A stretch of 36,413 bases of DNA from NCBI RefSeq assembly GCF_900130055.1, contig NZ_FQXU01000009.1:1-36413 (forward strand), read 5' to 3'. Both the position numbers and the translations under genes were made by a program. This DNA comes from Clostridium intestinale DSM 6191 (GTDB lineage: Bacteria > Bacillota > Clostridia > Clostridiales > Clostridiaceae). Shown here piece by piece: positions 26,013 through 33,960 of the stretch. The stretch's first letter is position 1. Each line of letters begins with the position of its first letter. Below the pieces are notes generated by a model. The model was not told the origin of the DNA and ran no database searches. It saw only the letters and a program-made list of their open reading frames with translations.

Positions 26013-26045
26013 CTAACTTAAAGCTAACAATTATTATGATATAGT
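26013..26045 (+). promoter_or_regulatory. Direct-repeat operator and extended -10 of the two-component operon
   Basis: CTAAC (26013-26017) and CTAAC (26024-26028) repeat with an 11-bp period where a -35 box would be. Eleven bp later comes TATAGT (26040-26045) with TG at 26037-26038. The same arrangement with identical spacing occurs before the ABC transporter at 27952-27984. OmpR-type regulators bind such repeats, so this is a candidate autoregulatory site. Confidence 0.6.
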
Positions 26046-26077
26046 ATTGTATAAAAAACTATTAGAGGAGATATTTA

Positions 26078-26752
26078 ATGAAAATATTGTTGGTTGAAGA
26101 TGAAGAAATGCTTTCAGGTTTTATTGCCAAAGGGCTACGTAAATTAGGATATGCGGTGGATGTGGCTTTTGACGGAGAAGAAGCTTTATATAATTATGAA
26201 GTAAATAAATATAATATTATTGTATTAGATTTAAATATTCCTAAAATAGATGGACTGAACATACTACGTAAAATTCGCAAAAAAGATACTGAAATAAAAG
26301 TTTTGATTTTGTCTGCAAGAACACAGGTAAGTGATAGAATTTTAGGTTTGGATGAAGGAGCAAATGACTATCTGATTAAGCCTTTTGATTTTGGAGAATT
26401 AGAGGCAAGAATAAGAAATCTGCTTCGAAGAAATTATTCAACAACCCCACAAGCAATAATTCTGGATAATTTCAAAATAGATACAAATGCAAAAAAAGTT
26501 TATTATAAAGATGAAGTATTACATTTAACTAGAAAAGAGTACCATATATTCGAGTATCTACTTTTAAATAAAAATAAAGTAATTAGTGCGGAAGAAATTT
26601 TTGAACATATTTGGGATAGCGAAGCAGATCCTTTTTCAAATGCCTTAAGATACCATATTCACATACTTAAGAAGAAGTTATCATCATGTTCTGAAAAAGA
26701 AATAATTAAGACTGTTCGAGGACAGGGGTATATTATAGAGGAGGAAGTATGA
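26078..26752 (+). CDS. OmpR/PhoB-family response regulator
   Basis: 224 residues, ATG after AGAGGAG. Receiver domain (1-115): acidic pocket VEDEE (Glu7-Asp8), phosphoacceptor Asp51 in IIVLDLNIP, conserved LSART and LIKPFDF. A winged-helix DNA-binding domain (about 128-222) has LTRKEYHIFEYLLLNKNKVIS and ending VRGQGYIIEE. The gene overlaps the histidine kinase by 4 nt (ATGA). It probably binds the CTAAC direct repeats in front of itself and in front of the ABC transporter genes. Confidence 0.94.
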   Translation: MKILLVEDEEMLSGFIAKGLRKLGYAVDVAFDGEEALYNYEVNKYNIIVLDLNIPKIDGLNILRKIRKKDTEIKVLILSARTQVSDRILGLDEGANDYLIKPFDFGELEARIRNLLRRNYSTTPQAIILDNFKIDTNAKKVYYKDEVLHLTRKEYHIFEYLLLNKNKVISAEEIFEHIWDSEADPFSNALRYHIHILKKKLSSCSEKEIIKTVRGQGYIIEEEV

Positions 26753-27900
26753 GGCGCATTATGAGAATGACATTACAATGGAGGATTACGGTTCTTGTTG
26801 CAATTGTACTAATTGCTTCCTCAGTGGGACTAACAGCATTTTCTATGTACAATGCGCAAAGAACCCTTATTCCGCTTATAAAAGATTCAAACAATATAAA
26901 TAATTCAAGGGGGATAGAGATTAGAATTGCAGATGATAATCCAGCTGATTCTGATAACTATGAATACAGTACATCTGTTATGGGAAAGACAGCAAAACAA
27001 AAGTTTGATGTAAAAAGTATTATTTTTTGTTTTGTGTTAACCACTGTAGGAACTTGGGTTGTTTACTTAGTCTCTGGCAAAGCTCTTCAACCAGTTAGAA
27101 AACTAAGTAGGCAAGTATCTAAAATTGATGAACGAGATCTATCGAAGAGAATTGAAGAGAGCATATCCAAGGACGAAGTGAGTAGCTTGACAAAAAGTTT
27201 CAATAAAATGCTTGAGAGGTTAGAGCAAGCATTTGTAAGACAAAAACGTTTTTCTGCAAGTGCTGCACATGAACTAAAGACACCATTAGCAACCATGAAA
27301 ACGGGGATACAGATTCTTAGAATGGATGAAAAAACTACTCTAGAGGAATATAAGGAAAATGCTATTATGGCTGAAAAAAGCATTGACAGGTTGACACAGG
27401 TGGTAGAGGACTTGCTACTACTTTCTTCCACGGGAGATGAGAAAAACTTAAAGCAAGAAATCTATTTAGATATAATGTTTGAAGCTATATTCAGTGAAAT
27501 ATCACCTCTATATGATAGTAGAGGTATAAGCTACGAAATTAACTGTGGTGAAGTTAAACTCTGGGGCAATGAAACACTTCTTTACAGAGCATTTTATAAT
27601 TTAATTGACAATGCTTATAAGTACACAAATAAAAATGGTCATATTTCTGTTTCGGTTTATGAAGAAAATAAAGCTGTAAATATTGATATTTTAGATAATG
27701 GTTGTGGAATACCGCGAGAACACCTACCTCTTGTATTTGAAGCATTTTATAGGGTAGATGCTTCACGCTCTAGAAAAATAGCAGGTTCTGGATTAGGATT
27801 ATCAATTGTGAAATCAATCATTGAAAGGCATAGTGGAACAATTACAGTTTTAAGCGAAAAAGATAAAGGTTCTTGTTTCTCAGTGAGTTTCCCAAAATAA
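26749..27900 (+). CDS. Sensor histidine kinase (HAMP, HisKA, HATPase)
   Basis: 383 residues, ATG within ATGA of the regulator stop. Two membrane helices (about 10-30 and 88-110) enclose an outer loop of about 55 residues rich in Asn/Asp. A HAMP domain (about 111-163) follows, then the H-box SAAHELKTPLA with His174, N-box LIDNAYKYTN, G1 ILDNGCGIP, F-box and G2 GSGLGLSIV. It resembles kinases that act with antimicrobial-peptide or cell-envelope-stress ABC transporters. The signal is unknown. Followed by a strong terminator, so the transporter downstream needs its own promoter. Confidence 0.94.
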   Translation: MRRIMRMTLQWRITVLVAIVLIASSVGLTAFSMYNAQRTLIPLIKDSNNINNSRGIEIRIADDNPADSDNYEYSTSVMGKTAKQKFDVKSIIFCFVLTTVGTWVVYLVSGKALQPVRKLSRQVSKIDERDLSKRIEESISKDEVSSLTKSFNKMLERLEQAFVRQKRFSASAAHELKTPLATMKTGIQILRMDEKTTLEEYKENAIMAEKSIDRLTQVVEDLLLLSSTGDEKNLKQEIYLDIMFEAIFSEISPLYDSRGISYEINCGEVKLWGNETLLYRAFYNLIDNAYKYTNKNGHISVSVYEENKAVNIDILDNGCGIPREHLPLVFEAFYRVDASRSRKIAGSGLGLSIVKSIIERHSGTITVLSEKDKGSCFSVSFPK

Positions 27901-27916
27901 TTACTACTATTATAGA

Positions 27917-27949
27917 AGATGGACAATGAAAAGTTGTCCATCTTTTTTT
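27917..27949 (+). terminator. Terminator between the kinase and the ABC transporter genes
   Basis: AGATGGACAA (27917-27926) and TTGTCCATCT (27934-27943) with a 7-nt loop, then a run of T residues. It separates the two transcription units. Confidence 0.9.
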
Positions 27950-27951
27950 AC

Positions 27952-27984
27952 CTAACAAAAAACTAACATTCTCTTTGCTATACT
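27952..27984 (+). promoter_or_regulatory. Direct-repeat operator and extended -10 of the ABC transporter operon
   Basis: CTAAC (27952-27956) and CTAAC (27963-27967), 11-bp period, then 11 bp to TATACT (27979-27984) with TG at 27976-27977. The geometry equals the site at 26013-26045. A leader of about 108 nt precedes the permease ATG; I see no clear structure in it. Confidence 0.6.
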
Positions 27985-28099
27985 TCTCATATACCAGAAA
28001 AGTAAGAGTTGATTACAGTAAAATATAACAAAAATAATAGTTATAAGAATGTCCATATGAATTAGTTGGTTAATAAAAGTTAGAAGGAGAGCAGAAACA

Positions 28100-29512
28100 A
28101 TGTATATTATCAAAAACTCTGTAAAGAACATAATCAGAAATAAGGGAAGAAATGGTTTAATGGCTGTAATTATTTTAGCAATAATTCTGGCAACAGCGGT
28201 TTCAATAATCATCAACACAACAACAGCTGCGATAATAAAAGATTATAAGGCGAGATTCGGAGCAGAAGTTTCGATTAATCCAGATTCTAAAATGTTGCAA
28301 GATAAGGAAATAGCAAATAGTTTCAGAATGCTGACACCAGAGCAACAAATCAAATTTGGGGAATCAGATTTATTACAAAGTTCAGAACTAATAGCTAATA
28401 TTGATATATCACCAAGAAAATTAAAATCCTTAGATGAAAGTGAACGAGATAGCTGGTTTGCTTCTATGCTAAGTGGACAGATAAAAGCTGATGGAACTAA
28501 AATGCCTGAAATAGTTTCAATAAAAGGTAAAATTGTTGCTTCAAATAATCTATCAACAAATGAGGAGTTTAAAAATGGACTTAGAGAAATTACTAGTGGA
28601 AAAATGTATAAAGAATTAAACGAATGTATTGTCGGTGAGAAGTATGCCAAACTCAATAATTTATCCCTAGGAGATACCATTGAAGTTGATAGTTTCTATA
28701 AAAATAAACCTATGACACATGAATTGATTATTACAGGCATTTATATGGATAATACAATGCTTGGAAAAGAGAATGCTGAAAAATCAGCAATTGAGAACAG
28801 AAGTAATGAAATTCTTACTAGCTTTGATACAGCTAAAACTATGGAAATATTTAAGGAAATGGCACAGGTTTCCGCAAAGTATATATTAAAAGACCCAGAA
28901 CAACTCTCAACATATGAAAAAGAATTAAGACAAAAAGGTTTAGCTGCATATTATAAAGTTTCTAGCGATGAAGCAGGTTATAGAAAGATAGTAGGTCCAG
29001 TAGAAGGACTAGCAAAAATAACAAACACCTTTTTAATTGTAGTTTTAATCTTGGGCTCCATTATTCTAATTCTTTTATCTACATTAGCAATACGTGAGCG
29101 AAAATATGAGATTGGTGTACTGCGTGCAATGGGTATGAAAAAAGGTAAAGTTGCTTTTGGATTCCTAACAGAGATGCTAATTATCACAGGAATATGTTTA
29201 TGCCTTGGTATGAGCACTGGAGCGGTAGCATCACAACCTATAGCAAATAGTTTACTTTCTAATCAAATAAAGCTCTCAGAGGAAAATAGTAAAATGAATA
29301 CAGGCGGTCAGATGACAGGAAGGACTGGTTCTGTAGGGACAAATTCTGATACAGAAATAAAACCACTTTCAGAACTTAATGTAAGTTTAAGCAAAGATGC
29401 TGCAATTCAAATCATTATGATTTCACTTATATTAGCTGGAATATCAAGTATTGCAGGTATAATGTATATTACCAAATATGAACCAATGAAAATTCTATCA
29501 GAAAGGAATTAA
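28100..29512 (+). CDS. FtsX/MacB-type ABC transporter permease
   Basis: 470 residues, ATG after AAGGAGA. An N-terminal helix (about 20-43, after IIRNKGRNGLMAV) leads into a large outer MacB-like periplasmic-core domain (about 45-300). Three C-terminal helices follow (about 311-333, 355-378, 437-458). The segment IRERKYEIGVLRAMGMKKGKV is the usual FtsX cytoplasmic loop. Such permeases export or sense peptides, lipids or antibiotics, or act mechanically across the envelope rather than importing nutrients. It has one FtsX domain, so it probably forms a dimer. One base separates its stop from the next gene's ribosome site. Confidence 0.92.
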   Translation: MYIIKNSVKNIIRNKGRNGLMAVIILAIILATAVSIIINTTTAAIIKDYKARFGAEVSINPDSKMLQDKEIANSFRMLTPEQQIKFGESDLLQSSELIANIDISPRKLKSLDESERDSWFASMLSGQIKADGTKMPEIVSIKGKIVASNNLSTNEEFKNGLREITSGKMYKELNECIVGEKYAKLNNLSLGDTIEVDSFYKNKPMTHELIITGIYMDNTMLGKENAEKSAIENRSNEILTSFDTAKTMEIFKEMAQVSAKYILKDPEQLSTYEKELRQKGLAAYYKVSSDEAGYRKIVGPVEGLAKITNTFLIVVLILGSIILILLSTLAIRERKYEIGVLRAMGMKKGKVAFGFLTEMLIITGICLCLGMSTGAVASQPIANSLLSNQIKLSEENSKMNTGGQMTGRTGSVGTNSDTEIKPLSELNVSLSKDAAIQIIMISLILAGISSIAGIMYITKYEPMKILSERN

Positions 29513-29522
29513 GGTGATAATT

Positions 29523-30182
29523 ATGAGCATTCTAAAATTATCAAATGTATCTTATAAATATGACAGTACAAATAAAACAATATTAAAAGGAGTTACAGCA
29601 GAATTTGACAGTGGAAAACTATATGCAATCATGGGTAAATCTGGAGCAGGAAAAACAACTCTTCTATCTCTTATATCAGGGCTGGATATTTGCACAGAGG
29701 GTACTATTGATTATAATGGAAATCTTCTATCCAAAATAGATCGTGATAAATACAGAGCAGAAAGTGTGGGAGTAATTTTTCAAAGCTATAATCTATTGAC
29801 AAACGCAACCCCAATTGAAAATATTGTACTATCAATGAACATAAGTAAAGTTAAAGAAATAAACAAGAAAAAAATCGCATATGAATTACTAGAGAAGGTT
29901 GGAGTTGACAGAGAAACCGCAGATCGTAAAATTCTAAAGCTTTCAGGTGGGGAACAGCAGAGAATAGGAATTGCCAGAGCCCTAGCTCATAATCCTGATA
30001 TAATAATTGCTGATGAACCAACAGGAAACCTTGATGGAGAGACAGAAAAAAATATTATGGGGATACTTAAAGCACTTGCCCATGATGAAAACAAATGTGT
30101 TATAGTTGTAACTCACTCAAAGAAAGTATCGACATATGCAGATGAACTTTTAACATTAAATTGCGGAAATTTATCTTTCTAA
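29523..30182 (+). CDS. FtsX/MacB-type ABC transporter ATP-binding protein
   Basis: 219 residues from ATG 29523. An in-frame GTG at 29514 lies in the ribosome site AAGGTG. Walker A GKSGAGKTT (about 37-45), Q-loop VIFQSYNLLTNATPIEN, signature LSGGEQQRIGIARAL, Walker B IIIADEPTGNLDG and the switch VVVTHS. The LolD/MacB type, as expected next to an FtsX permease. Partner of the preceding gene. Confidence 0.94.
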   Translation: MSILKLSNVSYKYDSTNKTILKGVTAEFDSGKLYAIMGKSGAGKTTLLSLISGLDICTEGTIDYNGNLLSKIDRDKYRAESVGVIFQSYNLLTNATPIENIVLSMNISKVKEINKKKIAYELLEKVGVDRETADRKILKLSGGEQQRIGIARALAHNPDIIIADEPTGNLDGETEKNIMGILKALAHDENKCVIVVTHSKKVSTYADELLTLNCGNLSF

Positions 30183-30226
30183 TAAATATCTTTAGTTTTG
30201 TTTTAAATAAAAAATATATGACTTAT

Positions 30227-30266
30227 AGAATTGTTATTATTCCATTTATAATAACAATTCTTTTTT
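30227..30266 (+). terminator. Terminator after the ABC transporter operon
   Basis: AGAATTGTTATTAT pairs with ATAATAACAATTCT around a short loop, followed by TTTTTT. Confidence 0.88.
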
Positions 30267-30371
30267 GTTGTAGTTAGCATTAATAAACTCCTACGCGATT
30301 AGTAAATAATCTCTTTTTAGAGTATAATAATAAAAGCGATAAAAGTTATTAAAAGTTCAGGGAGTGAGGGA

Positions 30372-31193
30372 ATGAAATATAAACTTATATGTATAGACAT
30401 GGATGGCACATTATTAAATGACAACCATGAGGTTAGTGAAGAGAATAAGATAGCATTAAAAAATGCTATAGATAAGGGAATCAAAATAGCTATAACTACA
30501 GGAAGATCTTTTATAGCAGCAAGCCAATATGCAGAGATACTAGGAATAAAGGCGTCTATAATAGCATCTAATGGAACATATATAAGGGAAAAGGATGAAG
30601 ACAAAGTAATATATAAACATCCCTTTAACAGAGAACAATTCAATAAGGTTTGTGATGTAATAGAAAAATATGATATAAAGAAATACTTTAATACTTATAA
30701 CACCATGATTACAAATGCAGAACCTCCAGAAAATCATGGATATGTGATATCTAATAAGATAGCTCCAGATAACTTACAAGTAAAGTTTGGGATACATAAG
30801 GACTTTAGAGAAGCCTATGATATATATATAGATGAAATCTTAAAAGCTATCATAATCACCGAAGATTCAGAGCTTCTAGCTAAAATAAAGGAAGAACTAC
30901 AAGCAGTAGGTGGATTAGAAGTAGTTAGCTCAGGATGGCAGAATGTTGAGGTAATGGCTGAAGGAACTTCAAAAGGAAAAGGAGTAAAAGCTTTTGGAGA
31001 AATCCTTGGAATAGATAAAGAAGAGATAATGTGCATAGGAGATAATGAAAATGACATCTCTATGTTAACTTATGCAGGTTTAGGTGTAGCAATGGGAAAT
31101 GCTACAGAAGAGGTAAAAGAACTAGCTGGCTATGTAACTGATACAAATAATAATTCAGGAGTAGCTAAGGCTATAAACAAATTTGCACTTTAA
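30372..31193 (+). CDS. Cof-type HAD-IIB phosphatase
   Basis: 273 residues, ATG after GGGAGTGAGG; TATAAT at 30323-30328 is a possible -10. HAD motif I DMDGTLLN (Asp9 nucleophile, Asp11), motif II ITTGRS, the C2B cap (about 85-190), motif III Lys in GTSKGKGV, and motif IV IGDNENDISML. The family hydrolyses sugar phosphates, pyridoxal phosphate or flavin nucleotides; substrate not predictable. Single gene with its own terminator. Confidence 0.93.
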   Translation: MKYKLICIDMDGTLLNDNHEVSEENKIALKNAIDKGIKIAITTGRSFIAASQYAEILGIKASIIASNGTYIREKDEDKVIYKHPFNREQFNKVCDVIEKYDIKKYFNTYNTMITNAEPPENHGYVISNKIAPDNLQVKFGIHKDFREAYDIYIDEILKAIIITEDSELLAKIKEELQAVGGLEVVSSGWQNVEVMAEGTSKGKGVKAFGEILGIDKEEIMCIGDNENDISMLTYAGLGVAMGNATEEVKELAGYVTDTNNNSGVAKAINKFAL

Positions 31194-31200
31194 TATTAAA

Positions 31201-31240
31201 GACTACAAAGGCTATATTATAAAAGCTTTTGTAGTCTTTT
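31201..31240 (+). terminator. Terminator after the HAD gene
   Basis: GACTACAAAGGC and GCTTTTGTAGTC form a 12-bp stem with one G-T pair, then TTTT. Confidence 0.85.
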
Positions 31241-31338
31241 CACATTATAATCATAAAATCTCAAAATAAAGTATAAATATATTTATGAAGTATAGTAGAT
31301 ATAAAACATTAATGAGTATTAGATTATAAGGAGATAAA

Positions 31339-32106
31339 GTGAATGAATTAATTTTATTAATTATATTATACATGTCCATAGTAATGCATGAACTAGGACA
31401 TCTACTAGCATTTGTTATATTTAAAGTGAAAGTGAGAAGTTATGATATAGGAGTTGGAAAAACTATATTACATTTCTTTATAAGAGAAGCAGAGTTTAAT
31501 TTCAAATTGATTCCAGTTGGAGGTTCAGTAATACCTTTTGAGGAGGAGTATGAAGGGCTAGAATTATATAAAAAAATAATAATTTCATTAAGTGGTGTAT
31601 TTGTGAATTTAATAATGAGCATTTTAGGTTTAGTTGTTTTTGCAAAAGGTGATTTAAATATAGTAGCATCAATAATAGGAGATTCAATTTTACTTGTTAG
31701 GAATTATTTAAGTTATGATAATTTATCATTTTATAATACAAGTTTTACCCTACTATTAACTGAGGAAATGGATAGTGTAAAATCTGTAATATTAAATGAA
31801 GTGATAATAATTAATTTTGTGCTATTTATTATAAACTTGATACCTATACCACCTTTAGATGGAAGCAAGGTAATAACAGAGCCACTGACAATATTTTTTT
31901 CAACAATTGGAATTAAGAAAAAAGCAATATACATGATTATAAATGTATTATCTTTTTTTGGAGTAATTGTTATGTTTATTCCTAAGATTTCTAATATAAT
32001 AATCATATTTATTAGGGATCATTTAAAAACTACGGTATTTTTGCAGGTATTGATAGTTACACTTATTTTTGTTTTGATATATGAAATTAAAACCTACAAA
32101 GAGTAA
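31339..32106 (+). CDS. Site-2-type (M50) membrane metalloprotease
   Basis: 255 residues from GTG 31339 with AAGGAGAT upstream; the nearby ATG is out of frame. Zinc motif HELGH (17-21) lies in the first membrane helix, and the second metal motif NLIPIPPLDG (about 165-174) in a later helix. About five or six membrane segments. M50 proteases cut membrane-embedded substrates, for example anti-sigma factors. There is no PDZ domain, no partner gene and no sigma factor next to it, so the substrate is unknown. Members without protease activity exist, but both motifs are intact here. Confidence 0.88.
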   Translation: MNELILLIILYMSIVMHELGHLLAFVIFKVKVRSYDIGVGKTILHFFIREAEFNFKLIPVGGSVIPFEEEYEGLELYKKIIISLSGVFVNLIMSILGLVVFAKGDLNIVASIIGDSILLVRNYLSYDNLSFYNTSFTLLLTEEMDSVKSVILNEVIIINFVLFIINLIPIPPLDGSKVITEPLTIFFSTIGIKKKAIYMIINVLSFFGVIVMFIPKISNIIIIFIRDHLKTTVFLQVLIVTLIFVLIYEIKTYKE

Positions 32107-32110
32107 TTAA

Positions 32111-32155
32111 GTGCTGTAAGCTAACAGAGAAATTCGTTAACTTACAGCTCTTTTA
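32111..32155. terminator. Terminator between the M50 and ABC exporter genes
   Basis: GCTGTAAG (32113-32120) pairs with CTTACAGC (32141-32148), with inner TAAC/GTTA, then TCTTTTATTT on the plus strand. The minus-strand tail is less T-rich. Confidence 0.75.
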
Positions 32156-32172
32156 TTTATGAACAATTGCCC

Positions 32173-33960
32173 TTAGGCACCTTCATTCATTAACTTATAT
32201 TGTGAAGTATATAGGTTGTAGTAAGAGCCCTTTAATGAGATTAATTCATCATGGGTTCCACTTTCAACTATTCTTCCATCATCAATTACCATAATTTTGT
32301 CACAGTCTCTTATAGTAGATAACCTATGAGCAATTACGAAAGAAGTTCTTCCGGATAATAATTTTTCAATACCTTGTTGTACAAGTTTTTCTGTATAGGT
32401 ATCAATATTTGAAGTTGCTTCATCTAAGATTAATATCCTAGGGTTAGCAAGTAGTGCTCTAGCAAAAGAAATCAATTGTCTTTGCCCTACAGAAAGCTTT
32501 GAACCTCTTTCACTGACTTCTGTATCATATCCATTCTCAAGCTTCATGATAAAGTCATGAGCATTAACTGCTTTAGCAGCAGCTATTACTTCTTCATCTG
32601 TAGCATCTAATTTACCATAACGGATATTTTCCTTAATGGTAGAAGAGAAGAGGAAGGTATCTTGAAGCATTATCCCCATCTGAGAACGTAAGGATTCTAA
32701 ATCCATTTTCTTAATATCTTTCCCATCTACTAGAACATTTCCTTCCGTAGCGTCATAAAATCTACTTATTAAATTAACAATAGTAGTTTTACCAGCTCCA
32801 GTAGGACCAACTAAGGCTATATTTTGTCCTTTATTAGCCTTAAAGCTAACATTATTTAAAACTTTAGTTTTGTTATCATAGCTAAAGGAAACATTTTTAA
32901 ACTCAACATTTCCTTTAATCTCTGGGAATTTTTCAGCTCTTTCAATAGAATAGATATCTGGATTTATGCTCATTATTTCAAATATTCTTTGAGCTGCTGA
33001 GAAGTTAGTAATAAGTGTGTTATAGAAGTTACTTATATTAATTATAGGTCTCCAAAACATTCCTATATACATAGTAAAAGCTATTAAGGTTCCCATTGTT
33101 ATTTCATTGGAGTCCAATAGTTTTATTCCATTTAAAAAGACTATTATAGTTCCAATTCCCCAAGATAGTTCAACTAAAGGCCAAAAGAAATCATTATATC
33201 TAACAGCTTCCATAAATTTATTAAGCATGTCATCTAAAAGGCTAGAGAAATTCTTTTTAGTTAAAGGTTCATTACCAAAACCTTGGACTATTTTTACTCC
33301 TGAAAAGTTCTCATGAGTATATGCATTTAAATTAGAACGCTTACTTCTATAAGCAACCCATCTTTTCCTTGAAGCTATTTCTATAGAAAACATAAGAACA
33401 GCTAATATAGGAAGTAGAGTAATAGAAGCTAGAGCCAGCTTAACATTCATAAAAAACATTATAATAGTTACACAAATTAAACTTAATAATTCAGGGATTA
33501 AACTAGTTACACTGTTTGTAAACAAGTCACCAAGGGCATTAACATCCCCTATAACTCTAGCTAAAATTTTACCTACTGGTCTTGAGTCAAAAAACTGAAA
33601 ACCTAATTTTTGAATATGTGAGTATAAGTCATTCCTTATACTTACTAAAGCATTATTAGTAACGGAAGACATCATTAGTATTCTTATTCTTGAGGCTATC
33701 ATTGAGCCTATATTTAAGGCTATAAATAGGATAGCCATTATGATTAATCCATTAAAATCACTGTTTGCAACATATTTATCTATAGATATCTTAAGAAAAT
33801 AAGGGTTTAATAAACCTATAATCATTACAAATACCAATAAACTAATTACAATAAAAATCTTTAAGGCATAGGGTTTAAGGTAAGAAAATAAATTCTTAAG
33901 TACCTTAGATCTAGAAAGGGTTAAGACCATTTCATCTTCTTTTATACTATTTATACTCAT
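32173..33960 (-). CDS. Heterodimeric ABC exporter half, consensus Walker B subunit
   Basis: 595 residues. Six-helix exporter membrane domain (about 20-330), nucleotide-binding domain (about 350-590). Walker A GPTGAGKTT (from Gly385), Walker B ILILDEATS with catalytic Glu514, H-loop IAHRLS. The signature is LSVGQ, not LSGGQ. Combined with the partner's Asp493 this gives one working and one degenerate ATP site, the pattern of BmrCD/LmrCD/TM287-288 multidrug exporters. The start overlaps the upstream partner stop by 4 nt (ATGA). Likely exports drugs or lipophilic compounds; also possible is a peptide or lipid. Confidence 0.93.
   Translation of the reverse strand: MSINSIKEDEMVLTLSRSKVLKNLFSYLKPYALKIFIVISLLVFVMIIGLLNPYFLKISIDKYVANSDFNGLIIMAILFIALNIGSMIASRIRILMMSSVTNNALVSIRNDLYSHIQKLGFQFFDSRPVGKILARVIGDVNALGDLFTNSVTSLIPELLSLICVTIIMFFMNVKLALASITLLPILAVLMFSIEIASRKRWVAYRSKRSNLNAYTHENFSGVKIVQGFGNEPLTKKNFSSLLDDMLNKFMEAVRYNDFFWPLVELSWGIGTIIVFLNGIKLLDSNEITMGTLIAFTMYIGMFWRPIINISNFYNTLITNFSAAQRIFEIMSINPDIYSIERAEKFPEIKGNVEFKNVSFSYDNKTKVLNNVSFKANKGQNIALVGPTGAGKTTIVNLISRFYDATEGNVLVDGKDIKKMDLESLRSQMGIMLQDTFLFSSTIKENIRYGKLDATDEEVIAAAKAVNAHDFIMKLENGYDTEVSERGSKLSVGQRQLISFARALLANPRILILDEATSNIDTYTEKLVQQGIEKLLSGRTSFVIAHRLSTIRDCDKIMVIDDGRIVESGTHDELISLKGSYYNLYTSQYKLMNEGA

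Noticed and set aside
27952-28218. 88-residue hydrophobic minus-strand ORF between kinase and permease
   Set aside because: It covers the transporter promoter and the permease start on the opposite strand and has no ribosome site.
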